Source: Fervidicola ferrireducens
GTDB lineage: Bacteria; Bacillota; Thermosediminibacteria; Thermosediminibacterales; Thermosediminibacteraceae
Assembly (NCBI RefSeq): GCF_001562425.1
Contig: NZ_LOED01000017.1
Span: forward strand, 1-50,425
DNA length: 50,425 nucleotides
Direction of reading: 5' to 3'
The notes beneath the pieces were generated by a model. The model ran no database searches. It was not told where the DNA came from and saw only the letters and a program-made list of their open reading frames with translations. Position 1 is the stretch's first letter. Every line of letters starts with the position of its first letter. Below, piece by piece: positions 8,101 to 14,721 of this stretch. Position numbers and translations under genes: made by a program.

Positions 8101-9627
8101 GGCCCTTATACCCCCGTCAGCATCTATTGAACCCGAGCAAGAAAAGAAAGCAGACAGAAAAGCGGCGACAACGGATTTTTGAGCCTGAAAGATGGCTTTC
8201 GGCACCCTACGATAACGGGAACGGCCCGGTATAGCCCCAAAAGCCTTCCACACCCGCCTGATGCTCTTCGGCAGCTCCAGAATCGTAGTTTTCCCCCGCG
8301 TTCTTATCCGGTACTGAATATGCCACGAATCAAGAATATCTCTGGTCCGCTGTAACAGTTCCGCCTCGTTCTGACCGAAATACAGGGCACTCGAACTGCT
8401 GTAGTATCCGCTGCCCGCTAACATACCGAGGAGGAATCCGTACTCCTCATCAAACTCGAGAGGCAACAGCCAACCGGTCCGCTGTCTGAGATTAATTACT
8501 TCGAACGCCTCCGGTAATAACCTGTTCTCGGGGAAAGCAAAGCCGCTCTGTAACCTCACCCTATCTCCGGGCTTCAGCTCTTCTACAGACACCCATTCTC
8601 CATCGGAAGTCTGGAGTTTGTGGTCTTTTGTCGCCTTTAGGCGATATCCTCCCTTAGTAACAACCTCGAAAATGTCCTGGATTCCGTTATTATATACAGC
8701 CGTAATGGGCTTGAGTCCTTCAGGAGTTACTATTCTGTCGCCTATTTTGAGTTCAGCAGCCGGAACAAGGCCGCGTTCGGTAGCCACCAACGTATCACCG
8801 GTTACGCACGGGTTTGTGCTTTCTATCTGGCCCACGTGGGGGGTCGGATTTTTGGCGTTTATCCGGTCTATGAAAATCACGCCGGGCTCACCGTTTTTCC
8901 AGGCCATCTCGACTATTAGGTCGAAGACTTCCCTTGCCTTCAGCCTACCCGTGACCCTGCCACTGTTGGGGTCCACCAGCTCGTAAGTGTCGTCGTTTTT
9001 TAAGGCCTCCATGAACTTATCGGTAACGGCAACACTTATGTTAAAATTGGTAAGTTCCCTGTCGTCCTCCTTGCAGCGGATGAACTCCAGAATATCGGGG
9101 TGGTCCACCCTGAGGATGCCCATGTTAGCTCCTCTGCGCCGGCCTCCTTGTTTTACCGCTTCTGTAGCTGCATTGAATACTTTCATGAAGGATACCGGCC
9201 CCGATGCTTCCCCGCCTGTCGAACGAACCAGCGCACCTTTGGGCCTAAGCCGGGAAAAAGACATCCCCGTTCCTCCACCGCTTTTATGGATGAGAGCCGC
9301 ATTTTTAATGGCATCGAAGATGCCTTCCATGGAATCTTCCACAGGCAGCACAAAGCATGCCGAAAGCTGTCCCAGCTCCCTTCCCGCATTCATGAGGGTC
9401 GGAGAATTGGGAAGAAATTTCAGTTCCGCCATGATATCGTAAAATTTTTCGGCCCAGTATTCTGGGTCGCCCCCGTAGTTTTTCTCAGCTTCGGCTACCG
9501 CCCTCGCTACCCTTTCTATCATATCCTCGGGAGTTTCCACTATATTCCCTTCTTCGTCTTTTGCAAGATACCGCTTTTCCAGCACCACCTTGGCGTTATC
9601 TGAAAGGTTCATTTTCTTGCGCTTCAC
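5137..9627 (-). CDS. nrdJ: Adenosylcobalamin-dependent (class II) ribonucleoside-diphosphate reductase with two inteins
   Basis: A 1496-residue precursor. Removing intein 1 (residues 274-645, 372 aa) and intein 2 (657-1012, 356 aa) leaves a 768-residue NrdJ, a normal size. The joined extein reads [20 protein letters not shown], the RNR active-site region. In the family the NxCxE loop holds the thiyl-radical Cys and the Glu base; here that Cys is Cys646, the first residue after intein 1. Other family segments are [11 protein letters not shown] at 89-99, the GGRRRGAN region at 161-168, and a C-terminal Cys-rich tail (CPEC, CRSC) that is either a zinc ribbon or the redox shuttle. It makes deoxyribonucleotides without oxygen and needs B12. 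The GTG start at 9625-9627 has GAGGTG upstream; an ATG five codons later is also possible. Confidence 0.96.
   Translation of the reverse strand: [1496 protein letters not shown]
6592..7659 (-). other. Intein 2 of NrdJ (LAGLIDADG-type, apparently complete)
   Basis: Precursor residues 657-1012. It starts at Cys657 (CFAAGTRIM), has block B with TPDH (about 729-732), and ends [20 protein letters not shown] before Cys1013, the canonical His-Asn|Cys junction. The central endonuclease domain carries two LAGLIDADG-like helices, LGWMVGDGW (775-783) and [10 protein letters not shown] (878-887), both retaining an acidic residue at the catalytic position. The homing endonuclease may therefore still be active. 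The insertion point is [10 protein letters not shown]. Confidence 0.93.
7693..8808 (-). other. Intein 1 of NrdJ (atypical Asp end, degenerate endonuclease)
   Basis: Precursor residues 274-645. It starts at Cys274 (CVTGDTLVA), has block B with TKDH (333-336), and ends [22 protein letters not shown] before Cys646. The usual penultimate His and terminal Asn are replaced by Leu and Asp. Inteins ending in Asp are known and can splice. The two LAGLIDADG-like segments read GMLAGSGYY (401-409) and FFSCSGSID (494-502); the catalytic acidic residues appear replaced by Ser, so the endonuclease is probably dead. The insertion point is STNP|CGEQP. Confidence 0.92.
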
Positions 9628-9664
9628 CTTTTCACCTCACTTTATTAAAACCCTGTACAAGTTC

Positions 9665-9694
9665 ATTATAGACATAAGGGGGACATTTTTTCAA
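9665..9694 (-). promoter_or_regulatory. Sigma-A promoter of nrdJ
   Basis: On the minus strand TTGAAA (9689-9694), an 18-nt spacer and TATAAT (9665-9670) lie about 38 nt upstream of the nrdJ start. No NrdR box pair or B12 riboswitch is visible in the short leader. Confidence 0.65.
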
Positions 9695-9707
9695 AAATAA
9701 AAATCAA

Positions 9708-9730
9708 TAAAAAAAGCGGCTTTTGACCGC
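9708..9730 (-). terminator. Terminator of the zinc-ribbon/perR unit
   Basis: The short hairpin GCGG-TCAAAAG-CCGC on the minus strand is followed by seven U residues, 10 nt past the regulator stop codon. Confidence 0.7.
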
Positions 9731-9739
9731 CCTAAAATT

Positions 9740-10153
9740 TTAATCGTTCTTTTTGCTGCATTCCCCACATAATCCGTAAAACTCCATCCTATGGTAGAAG
9801 ACCTCCCACCCGTTTTTTTCGGACACTTCTTCGTCGATTTTTCGGTTCACAGCAAGGCCTTCCACATCGAAAACCTGACCGCATTTGAGGCATACAAAAT
9901 GATAGTGATTTTCGGGATTTCCGTCATATCTGCTGCATTTTTCACCACAGTTCAATTCCATTATCTTACCCATTTCCTTAAGCACCGACAGATTTCTGTA
10001 TACGGTCCCAAGGCTGATGTTCGGTATTTTTTTCCTCACCTTCTCGTATATCCAATCGGCGGTAGGGTGGGTTTTGGTGCTTTTAAGAACTTCCAGGATA
10101 ATTGCCCTTTGCCTGCTATTTCTCAAAGGCCTCTTTCTCTCTTTTCCCTGCAT
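9740..10153 (-). CDS. Fur family transcriptional regulator, PerR-like
   Basis: A 137-residue DNA-binding metalloregulator. The winged helix occupies about residues 10-75 (TVYRNLSVLKEMGKI is the recognition segment) and the C-terminal dimerisation domain follows. Structural zinc ligands are CLKC (88-91) and CGEC (129-132). The segment RYDGNPENHYHF supplies the Asp/His residues of a PerR-like regulatory Fe/Mn site, so peroxide sensing by histidine oxidation is the likely mode. Its ribosome binding site AAGGAGG lies inside the end of the upstream zinc-ribbon gene, so the two are translated as a pair. A PerR-box-like sequence in the shared promoter suggests autoregulation. Fur, Zur and Mur are alternatives, but the motif fits PerR best. 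Confidence 0.88.
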   Translation of the reverse strand: MQGKERKRPLRNSRQRAIILEVLKSTKTHPTADWIYEKVRKKIPNISLGTVYRNLSVLKEMGKIMELNCGEKCSRYDGNPENHYHFVCLKCGQVFDVEGLAVNRKIDEEVSEKNGWEVFYHRMEFYGLCGECSKKND

Positions 10154-10159
10154 TTTACG

Positions 10160-10285
10160 CTATTTTTCCTCCTTAGAACTTTCAACCTTCACAAAAGTAT
10201 CTTTAGCCTCGCACTGGGGACACTTTCTGGGCTTGCAGCGGCCTTCTTTTTCATGTCCGCAAGCAGTACACTTCCACACGGCCAT
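10160..10285 (-). CDS. Small rubredoxin-like zinc-ribbon protein (41 aa)
   Basis: A 41-residue protein with two Cys knuckles, KCTAC (5-9) and RKCPQC (21-26), and a charged tail. It resembles the rubredoxin-type domain found at the end of rubrerythrins and as stand-alone small proteins beside perR genes in anaerobic Firmicutes. It would bind Fe or Zn; an electron-transfer role in oxidative-stress defence is inferred from the PerR neighbour. The ATG at 10283-10285 has a GGGAGGTG ribosome binding site, and a consensus promoter lies upstream. The stop codon is 6 nt before the regulator start, so the two form an operon. Confidence 0.82.
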   Translation of the reverse strand: MAVWKCTACGHEKEGRCKPRKCPQCEAKDTFVKVESSKEEK

Positions 10286-10307
10286 GCTCCGCACCTCCCT
10301 CTTATAC

Positions 10308-10322
10308 TAGTAATTATTATTA
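10308..10322. promoter_or_regulatory. PerR-box-like sequence
   Basis: TAGTAATTATTATTA matches the Bacillus PerR box (TTATAATNATTATAA, 7-1-7 inverted repeat) at 11 of 14 defined positions. It lies just downstream of the -10 element of the zinc-ribbon/perR promoter, a position suited to repression. Confidence 0.4.
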
Positions 10323-10338
10323 TTTTCGCCACAACAAA

Positions 10339-10367
10339 AATATATAATAAGTCTTACACAAAGTCAA
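10339..10367 (-). promoter_or_regulatory. Sigma-A promoter of the zinc-ribbon/perR operon
   Basis: On the minus strand TTGACT (10362-10367), a 17-nt spacer and TATATT (10339-10344), about 54 nt upstream of the start codon. Confidence 0.78.
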
Positions 10368-10424
10368 TAATAGGACGGTTCCTTTCCATTTTTATTTTTT
10401 CCCATTTTTGATCGGCCCAATTAG

Positions 10425-10453
10425 TTGACTAAATAAAATTATCGTTGTATAAT
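10425..10453 (+). promoter_or_regulatory. Sigma-A promoter of the 37-aa microORF
   Basis: TTGACT (10425-10430), a 17-nt spacer and a perfect TATAAT (10448-10453). It faces away from the perR promoter and has no other plus-strand gene to drive than the microORF at 10503. Confidence 0.78.
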
Positions 10454-10468
10454 AGATTACAGTGATAC

Positions 10469-10478
10469 TTGTATACAA
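10469..10478. promoter_or_regulatory. Palindrome TTGTATACAA, candidate operator
   Basis: A perfect 10-bp palindrome sits between the -10 box and the ribosome binding site of the microORF, at about +10 to +19. Sites of this form are bound by some GntR-family repressors, but no such gene is in the window. Confidence 0.4.
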
Positions 10479-10502
10479 TTATGCATGTAGGGGGTGTCTT
10501 CG

Positions 10503-10616
10503 ATGAAACCCGGCGAAAAAGTGAAATTTTTTGTGGACGACATGGAGGATGTCGAGAGGATAATGGAGGAATTCCTGGAGGACCTGCTGTTCGATTCGGC
10601 ATACATGGAGCACTGA
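10503..10616 (+). CDS. Acidic 37-aa microprotein of unknown function
   Basis: An open frame of 37 codons starting ATG behind AGGGGGTG (spacing 8 nt) and driven by a near-consensus promoter. The product is strongly acidic, with an EDVERIMEEFLEDLLFD helix-like segment and no Cys pair or signal peptide. I do not recognise a family. Support comes from the combination of promoter, ribosome binding site and plausible codon use rather than from homology. It converges on the patatin gene, with only 4 nt between the two stop codons. Confidence 0.55.
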   Translation: MKPGEKVKFFVDDMEDVERIMEEFLEDLLFDSAYMEH

Positions 10617-10620
10617 TTTT

Positions 10621-11529
10621 TCAAGCCTGTAAATACTCTATTACTTCCTTTAAACTCCGCTTTGCAAATTCCTCCCCGAATTTTATGAGCTCGGGAATCA
10701 TGTAAAAGTCATCGTACCCCACGCCCTGCACCGCCGGGTAAAGGTAAAGGGCGGGGTATTCCTTCCGGACGCAATAATTGATTTCGGTGCCCATTATGTC
10801 CACGGAAGCCATAAGCACATCTATTATGGACTCCACCTTTCGCTTTCCTTTGCTCTTCCCCAAATCCACGGCTACGACTTTCGCGGCCCCCTGGTGGAAG
10901 GCCACGTCTACCGGCACGTTATTTTTGACGCCTCCGTCTATTAGTTTCCTACCCTTTATTCTTTTGGGCACAAAGACGCCGGGAAGAGAGATGCTGGCTC
11001 TGACTGCGCTGGAGACCGGAACGTCGCTTATAAAAACCGTGTTCCTCAATCCCTCTCGAGGGATATTTTTTTCGGGGCAGAACACCACCGTCTCGCCGCT
11101 TTCCACGTCAACGCTGACTACCGAAAGCGGAATCTTAAGTTCGTCAAAGGTTTTCCCCGTAAAAAGGTCATCCAGCCAACCTTCGATTTTGTCTCCTTTA
11201 AAAAGTCCATCGGGCCACTTCGCCAAGGCGGATGGCCGGCGCAGCCAGAAACGGTAAAGCAGGACCAATATTGCAGCCAGCGGAAAGGCCGGGTCCAGGG
11301 CTTTCCACGGCTTCATGCATTTTACTTCCCTTGCAAACCAATCTATATTCACGCCACAGGCGTAAAACGCCGCCGCAATACTGCCAGCGCTGGTTCCCGC
11401 CACGATTTCCGGATAAATCCCGTTTTCCTGGAAGGCCTTTAATATCCCGAGGTGTACGGCTCCCCTGAATCCCCCTCCGCTCAAAACCAGTCCGAACCGG
11501 TATTTAGGAGACGCTACCACTTTCCCCAC
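10621..11529 (-). CDS. Patatin-like phospholipase (RssA/YchK-type)
   Basis: A 302-residue serine hydrolase of the patatin family, predicted to deacylate lipids. Motifs in order are the oxyanion loop SGGGFRGAVHLG (about 16-27), nucleophile elbow GTSAGS (about 44-49) and catalytic-dyad Asp in DGGVKNN (about 198-204). A hydrophobic stretch with LAAILVLLYRFWL (about 82-95) may associate with the membrane. The first GTG (11527-11529) has poor spacing to a ribosome binding site; a GTG three codons later, with AAGGG 8 nt upstream, may be the true start. It stands alone between the microORF and the terminator of the por operon. Confidence 0.88.
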   Translation of the reverse strand: MGKVVASPKYRFGLVLSGGGFRGAVHLGILKAFQENGIYPEIVAGTSAGSIAAAFYACGVNIDWFAREVKCMKPWKALDPAFPLAAILVLLYRFWLRRPSALAKWPDGLFKGDKIEGWLDDLFTGKTFDELKIPLSVVSVDVESGETVVFCPEKNIPREGLRNTVFISDVPVSSAVRASISLPGVFVPKRIKGRKLIDGGVKNNVPVDVAFHQGAAKVVAVDLGKSKGKRKVESIIDVLMASVDIMGTEINYCVRKEYPALYLYPAVQGVGYDDFYMIPELIKFGEEFAKRSLKEVIEYLQA

Positions 11530-11581
11530 CCTTTCGAAAAACTTTTCTAATAATATGTATATTTTTCGTGCTAATAAAAAA

Positions 11582-11614
11582 CCCCCCGCGGATAAGATCC
11601 CGCGGGGGATTTTT
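11582..11614. terminator. Terminator of the por operon
   Basis: A GC-rich stem, CCCCCGCGG / CCCGCGGGGG, with a 7-nt loop directly follows the porB stop codon. T-runs flank both sides (TTTTTATT on the minus strand, ATTTTTTT on the plus strand), so it can work in either direction. Confidence 0.88.
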
Positions 11615-12559
11615 TTACCTTGGAGGAAGTTCCGGAGTTTCCCCGCAGCGCTCGAGGAGCGCCAGCCATCTGCTGTCCACTTCTTCCTGGATGGCCTTGA
11701 TGAGGTGTTCGTTGCCGGGCTTGAAAAGATGCCTGAACCTGCCCTGGGGTTTGAGGAACTCCTCTATCGGCACGTATTTTTTGGGCTTGTAATTCAGCTT
11801 CCACTTGCCGTTTTCCACTTCGAAAAGCGGCCAGAACCTGGTTTCCACCGCAAGTTTCGTTATTTCCACAATGTCGGGGGTATTGTAGCGCCATCCGCGC
11901 GGGCACGGCGAAAGCACGTTGATGAAAGCCGGGCCTTCCACTTCCAGTGCTTTTTTGGCCTTCTTATGGACATCCTGCCAGTTGTTTATCGCCGTCTGGG
12001 CGACATAGGGGATGTTGTGGGCCGCCATTATGGCCGTCAGGTCCTTCCTTGGCTGCTGTTTGCCGGGAATCACTTTGCCCGCCGGGCTCGTGGTGGTGTC
12101 GGCTCCAGTCGGCGTGGCGCTGGAGCGCTGGATGCCGGTATTCATGTAGGCCTCGTTGTCCAAACACACGTAAACTATATTGTGGCCTCTTTCCATGGCA
12201 CCCGAGAGCGATTGAAGCCCTATGTCGTAAGTTCCGCCGTCGCCGCCGAATGCTATGAATTTAAAATCTTCCTTCACCTTGCCTTTTTTCTTTAAAGCCC
12301 TGTATGCGGCTTCCACTCCGCTGATGGTCGCCCCTGCGTTTTCAAAGGCATTGTGGATAAAAGAGCATTTCCACGCGGTATAGGGATATATGGTGCTGGC
12401 CACCTCCAGGCAGCCCGTCGCGCAGCCCACAACCACGTTAGAGCCTTCCGCCGCGTTCAGTATCATCCTCACCGTTATGCCGTGGCCGCAACCGGCGCAT
12501 AGCCTGTGGCCTCCGACGAATCTTTCTTCAACCTTGGAAAGTTCCTTCAAAGTCGCCAT
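11615..12559 (-). CDS. porB: 2-oxoacid (pyruvate):ferredoxin oxidoreductase, beta subunit
   Basis: The 314-residue TPP-binding subunit. An N-terminal cluster motif RLCAGCGHG (about 20-28) and the TPP/Mg segment GGDGGTYDIG (about 108-117) are visible, followed by LDNEAYMNTG, a typical PorB/VorB signature. With the other three subunits it converts pyruvate (or branched 2-oxoacids) plus CoA to acyl-CoA, CO2 and reduced ferredoxin. The ATG at 12557-12559 has AGGAGGT with 6-nt spacing and is preferred over the GTG one codon earlier. It is the last gene of porGDAB and is followed by a terminator. Pyruvate is the best guess; 2-oxoisovalerate specificity cannot be excluded. Confidence 0.93.
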   Translation of the reverse strand: MATLKELSKVEERFVGGHRLCAGCGHGITVRMILNAAEGSNVVVGCATGCLEVASTIYPYTAWKCSFIHNAFENAGATISGVEAAYRALKKKGKVKEDFKFIAFGGDGGTYDIGLQSLSGAMERGHNIVYVCLDNEAYMNTGIQRSSATPTGADTTTSPAGKVIPGKQQPRKDLTAIMAAHNIPYVAQTAINNWQDVHKKAKKALEVEGPAFINVLSPCPRGWRYNTPDIVEITKLAVETRFWPLFEVENGKWKLNYKPKKYVPIEEFLKPQGRFRHLFKPGNEHLIKAIQEEVDSRWLALLERCGETPELPPR

Positions 12560-12570
12560 CACGACACCTC

Positions 12571-13752
12571 CTATTCTCTCAGACCCAGGTATTTTACAGT
12601 CTCGTCGACCCTGCCGGTCTTCCTGATGTTCTCAAGGTCCTCGAAAACCTGCTGAACATGCTCGAGCCTCAGATCCCTGCCGCCGAGTCCGTATATGTAG
12701 TTTACCACCTTTATGTCATTCTTCAGGTCGTAAAGGGTGTTCCGGATATCGGCAAACATGGGACCTCCGCAAGTAGAAAAGGTTTCGGCCCTGTCCATAA
12801 CGGCTACGGCTTTGACGCCTTTTAAGGCTTCGCGGATTTCCTCCTGCGGGAAGGGTCTATAGACTCTGGGCTTTAAAACTCCAGCTTTAATGCCCTTAGC
12901 CCTGAGCTCGTCTGCCACTCCCTTTGCAGTTCCTGCCGCAGAATTGAGCACAACTACCGCCACATCGGCATCTTCCAATTTATACGACTCGATGAGACCG
13001 TATTCCCTTCCGGAAATTTTCGCAAATTCTTTGCCCACTTCTTTTATTACTTCCTTTGCCGCCTTCATGGCTTCAACCTGCTGGCGTTTGTGTTCGAAGT
13101 AAAAGTCGTACATGTCAAAGTTACCCATCGAAATGGGGTTTTGCGCATCCAGCAGGTAATCTTCGGGTACATAAGTACCGACGAAATTCTTCACGGTCTC
13201 GTCGTCTAATACCTCCAGCACGTCCATGGCGTGGCTGGTGATGAAGCCGTCCATGTTAACCATTACAGGGAGGCGCACATCGGGGTGCTCTGCTATGCGC
13301 ACCGCCTGAATCATGTTGTCGTAAGCTTCCTGGGCGTTCTCGGAAAAGAGCTGTATTACGCCAGAATCCCTGAGTCCCATGGCATCGCTGTGGTCGCAGT
13401 GGATGTTTATGGGACCGCTCAACGCGCGGTTTACCACGGGGAACACTATGGGCAGCCTCAAGGAAGCGGCGATATAAACCACCTCGAACATCAGCGCAAG
13501 GCCCTGGCTGGAAGTAGCGGTCATGGCCCTGGCTCCGCCGGCTGCCGCACCGATGGCGGCGCTCATGGCGCTGTGTTCGCTTTCAACGGCCACGAACTCG
13601 GTGTCAACTTCCCCGTTGGCTACGAAGGATGAAAAGATCTGGACTATTTCGGTCTGGGGAGTAATCGGATACGCAGCCACTACGTCGGGGTTTATTTGTT
13701 TCATTGCCTGAGCTACCGCTTCATTTCCGGTAAGCGCCACCTTAGTTTTCAT
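12571..13752 (-). CDS. porA: 2-oxoacid (pyruvate):ferredoxin oxidoreductase, alpha subunit
   Basis: A 393-residue subunit carrying the pyrimidine-binding and transketolase C-terminal domains. The N-terminal signature GNEAVAQAMKQINPDVVAAY-PITPQTE (8-34) is typical of PorA, followed by ATSSQGLALM (about 80-89). The start ATG at 13750-13752 lies inside the end of porD (11-nt overlap), with GGAGG upstream, so the two are translationally coupled. The beta subunit follows after 11 nt. Length and organisation match the four-subunit archaeal/clostridial type rather than the fused single-chain Nif-type enzyme. Confidence 0.94.
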   Translation of the reverse strand: MKTKVALTGNEAVAQAMKQINPDVVAAYPITPQTEIVQIFSSFVANGEVDTEFVAVESEHSAMSAAIGAAAGGARAMTATSSQGLALMFEVVYIAASLRLPIVFPVVNRALSGPINIHCDHSDAMGLRDSGVIQLFSENAQEAYDNMIQAVRIAEHPDVRLPVMVNMDGFITSHAMDVLEVLDDETVKNFVGTYVPEDYLLDAQNPISMGNFDMYDFYFEHKRQQVEAMKAAKEVIKEVGKEFAKISGREYGLIESYKLEDADVAVVVLNSAAGTAKGVADELRAKGIKAGVLKPRVYRPFPQEEIREALKGVKAVAVMDRAETFSTCGGPMFADIRNTLYDLKNDIKVVNYIYGLGGRDLRLEHVQQVFEDLENIRKTGRVDETVKYLGLRE

Positions 13753-14119
13753 CCTTGTTCGCCTCCTTCACCTTTTCTATTTCATCCTCGGAGACCATAT
13801 CTATCGCATTGACGGGACACACCTTGGCACAGATGCCGCATCCCTTGCAGTGCTTGTAGTCGAAGGTCTCGAACTTGCCGTCCTTTGCAATGACGGAAGC
13901 ATCGGGGCAGTATCTCCAGCAGAAAAGGCAGTGTATGCAGCGCTCCTTATTCCATACGGGTCTTATGGATCTCCAGTCGCCGGTCTCGTAAGTATTGGCA
14001 TTGCCCGGTTCGTATATGTTGCCCGCCCGGGTCAGCTCGTGCCACTTCATATCGGGACGCACCGCTTTCGTCCTGGTGCCCGAACCGAAATTCCTGTTAA
14101 AGGGATTGTACGGCGTCAT
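13742..14119 (-). CDS. porD: 2-oxoacid (pyruvate):ferredoxin oxidoreductase, delta (ferredoxin-like) subunit
   Basis: A 125-residue protein carrying two [4Fe-4S] motifs, CIHCLFCWRYCP and CKGCGICAKVCP, which pass electrons to external ferredoxin. The N-terminal extension of about 55 residues before the first cluster is usual for PorD. The ATG at 14117-14119 overlaps the porG stop (ATGA) and has AGGAGGTG upstream; in-frame sequence further upstream lies within porG and was not used. Overlaps on both sides show tight coupling with porG and porA. Confidence 0.93.
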   Translation of the reverse strand: MTPYNPFNRNFGSGTRTKAVRPDMKWHELTRAGNIYEPGNANTYETGDWRSIRPVWNKERCIHCLFCWRYCPDASVIAKDGKFETFDYKHCKGCGICAKVCPVNAIDMVSEDEIEKVKEANKDEN

Positions 14120-14694
14120 TCTCCCTTCACCTCCTGGTAAGCCCTCTCGATAGCCTTTAAGTTGCCCTCTATCACTTCGGGCTTTGACTTGAACTTCTTT
14201 GCCAGCTGTTCTCTCATGCAAGCCATGAACTCATCGAAGGGGATTATGCCCGTGGCCTTGATAAAAGCCCCCATCATGGGAGTGTTGGGAATAGGCCTTC
14301 CTATCGTTTCAAGCGATATCTGGTTGGCATCCACGGTGTAGATTTTGCCGCCCTTGACACCCAGCATCTTCCGCACTTCGGCCGGTGTCTTGGTGGTATT
14401 GATGATGTAAATGCCGTCTTCAGGCACCCCATCGGTTATGTTGGCCTTGCCTATCAATGTGGGGTCGAGCACCATTACGATATCGGGGTTAACCACGTTG
14501 GAGTGGATGTAAATGGGCTCATCACTTATCCTGTTAAAAGCCTGGATAGGAGCCCCCATCCTCTCGGGGCCATACTCGGGAAAGCCCTGGACGTACTTTC
14601 CCATTTCGGCTACCGATTCGGCCAGCATGAGAGCCGCCGTCTTTGCACCCTGGCCGCCCCTGGCATGCCAGCGGATCTCCAGCACCTTTGCCAT
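14116..14694 (-). CDS. porG: 2-oxoacid (pyruvate):ferredoxin oxidoreductase, gamma subunit
   Basis: A 192-residue subunit with the PorG/VorG signature RWHARGGQGAKTAALMLAES near the N-terminus and FPEYGPERMGAPIQAF about residues 39-54, the CoA-binding gamma domain. It is the first gene of the operon. The ATG at 14692-14694 has a GGGAGG ribosome binding site. A consensus promoter 150 nt upstream leaves a long leader that contains two nested inverted repeats, so transcription is likely regulated. Confidence 0.94.
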   Translation of the reverse strand: MAKVLEIRWHARGGQGAKTAALMLAESVAEMGKYVQGFPEYGPERMGAPIQAFNRISDEPIYIHSNVVNPDIVMVLDPTLIGKANITDGVPEDGIYIINTTKTPAEVRKMLGVKGGKIYTVDANQISLETIGRPIPNTPMMGAFIKATGIIPFDEFMACMREQLAKKFKSKPEVIEGNLKAIERAYQEVKGE

Positions 14695-14721
14695 GAAATT
14701 TCCTCCCTTCGGATTTTTTTC

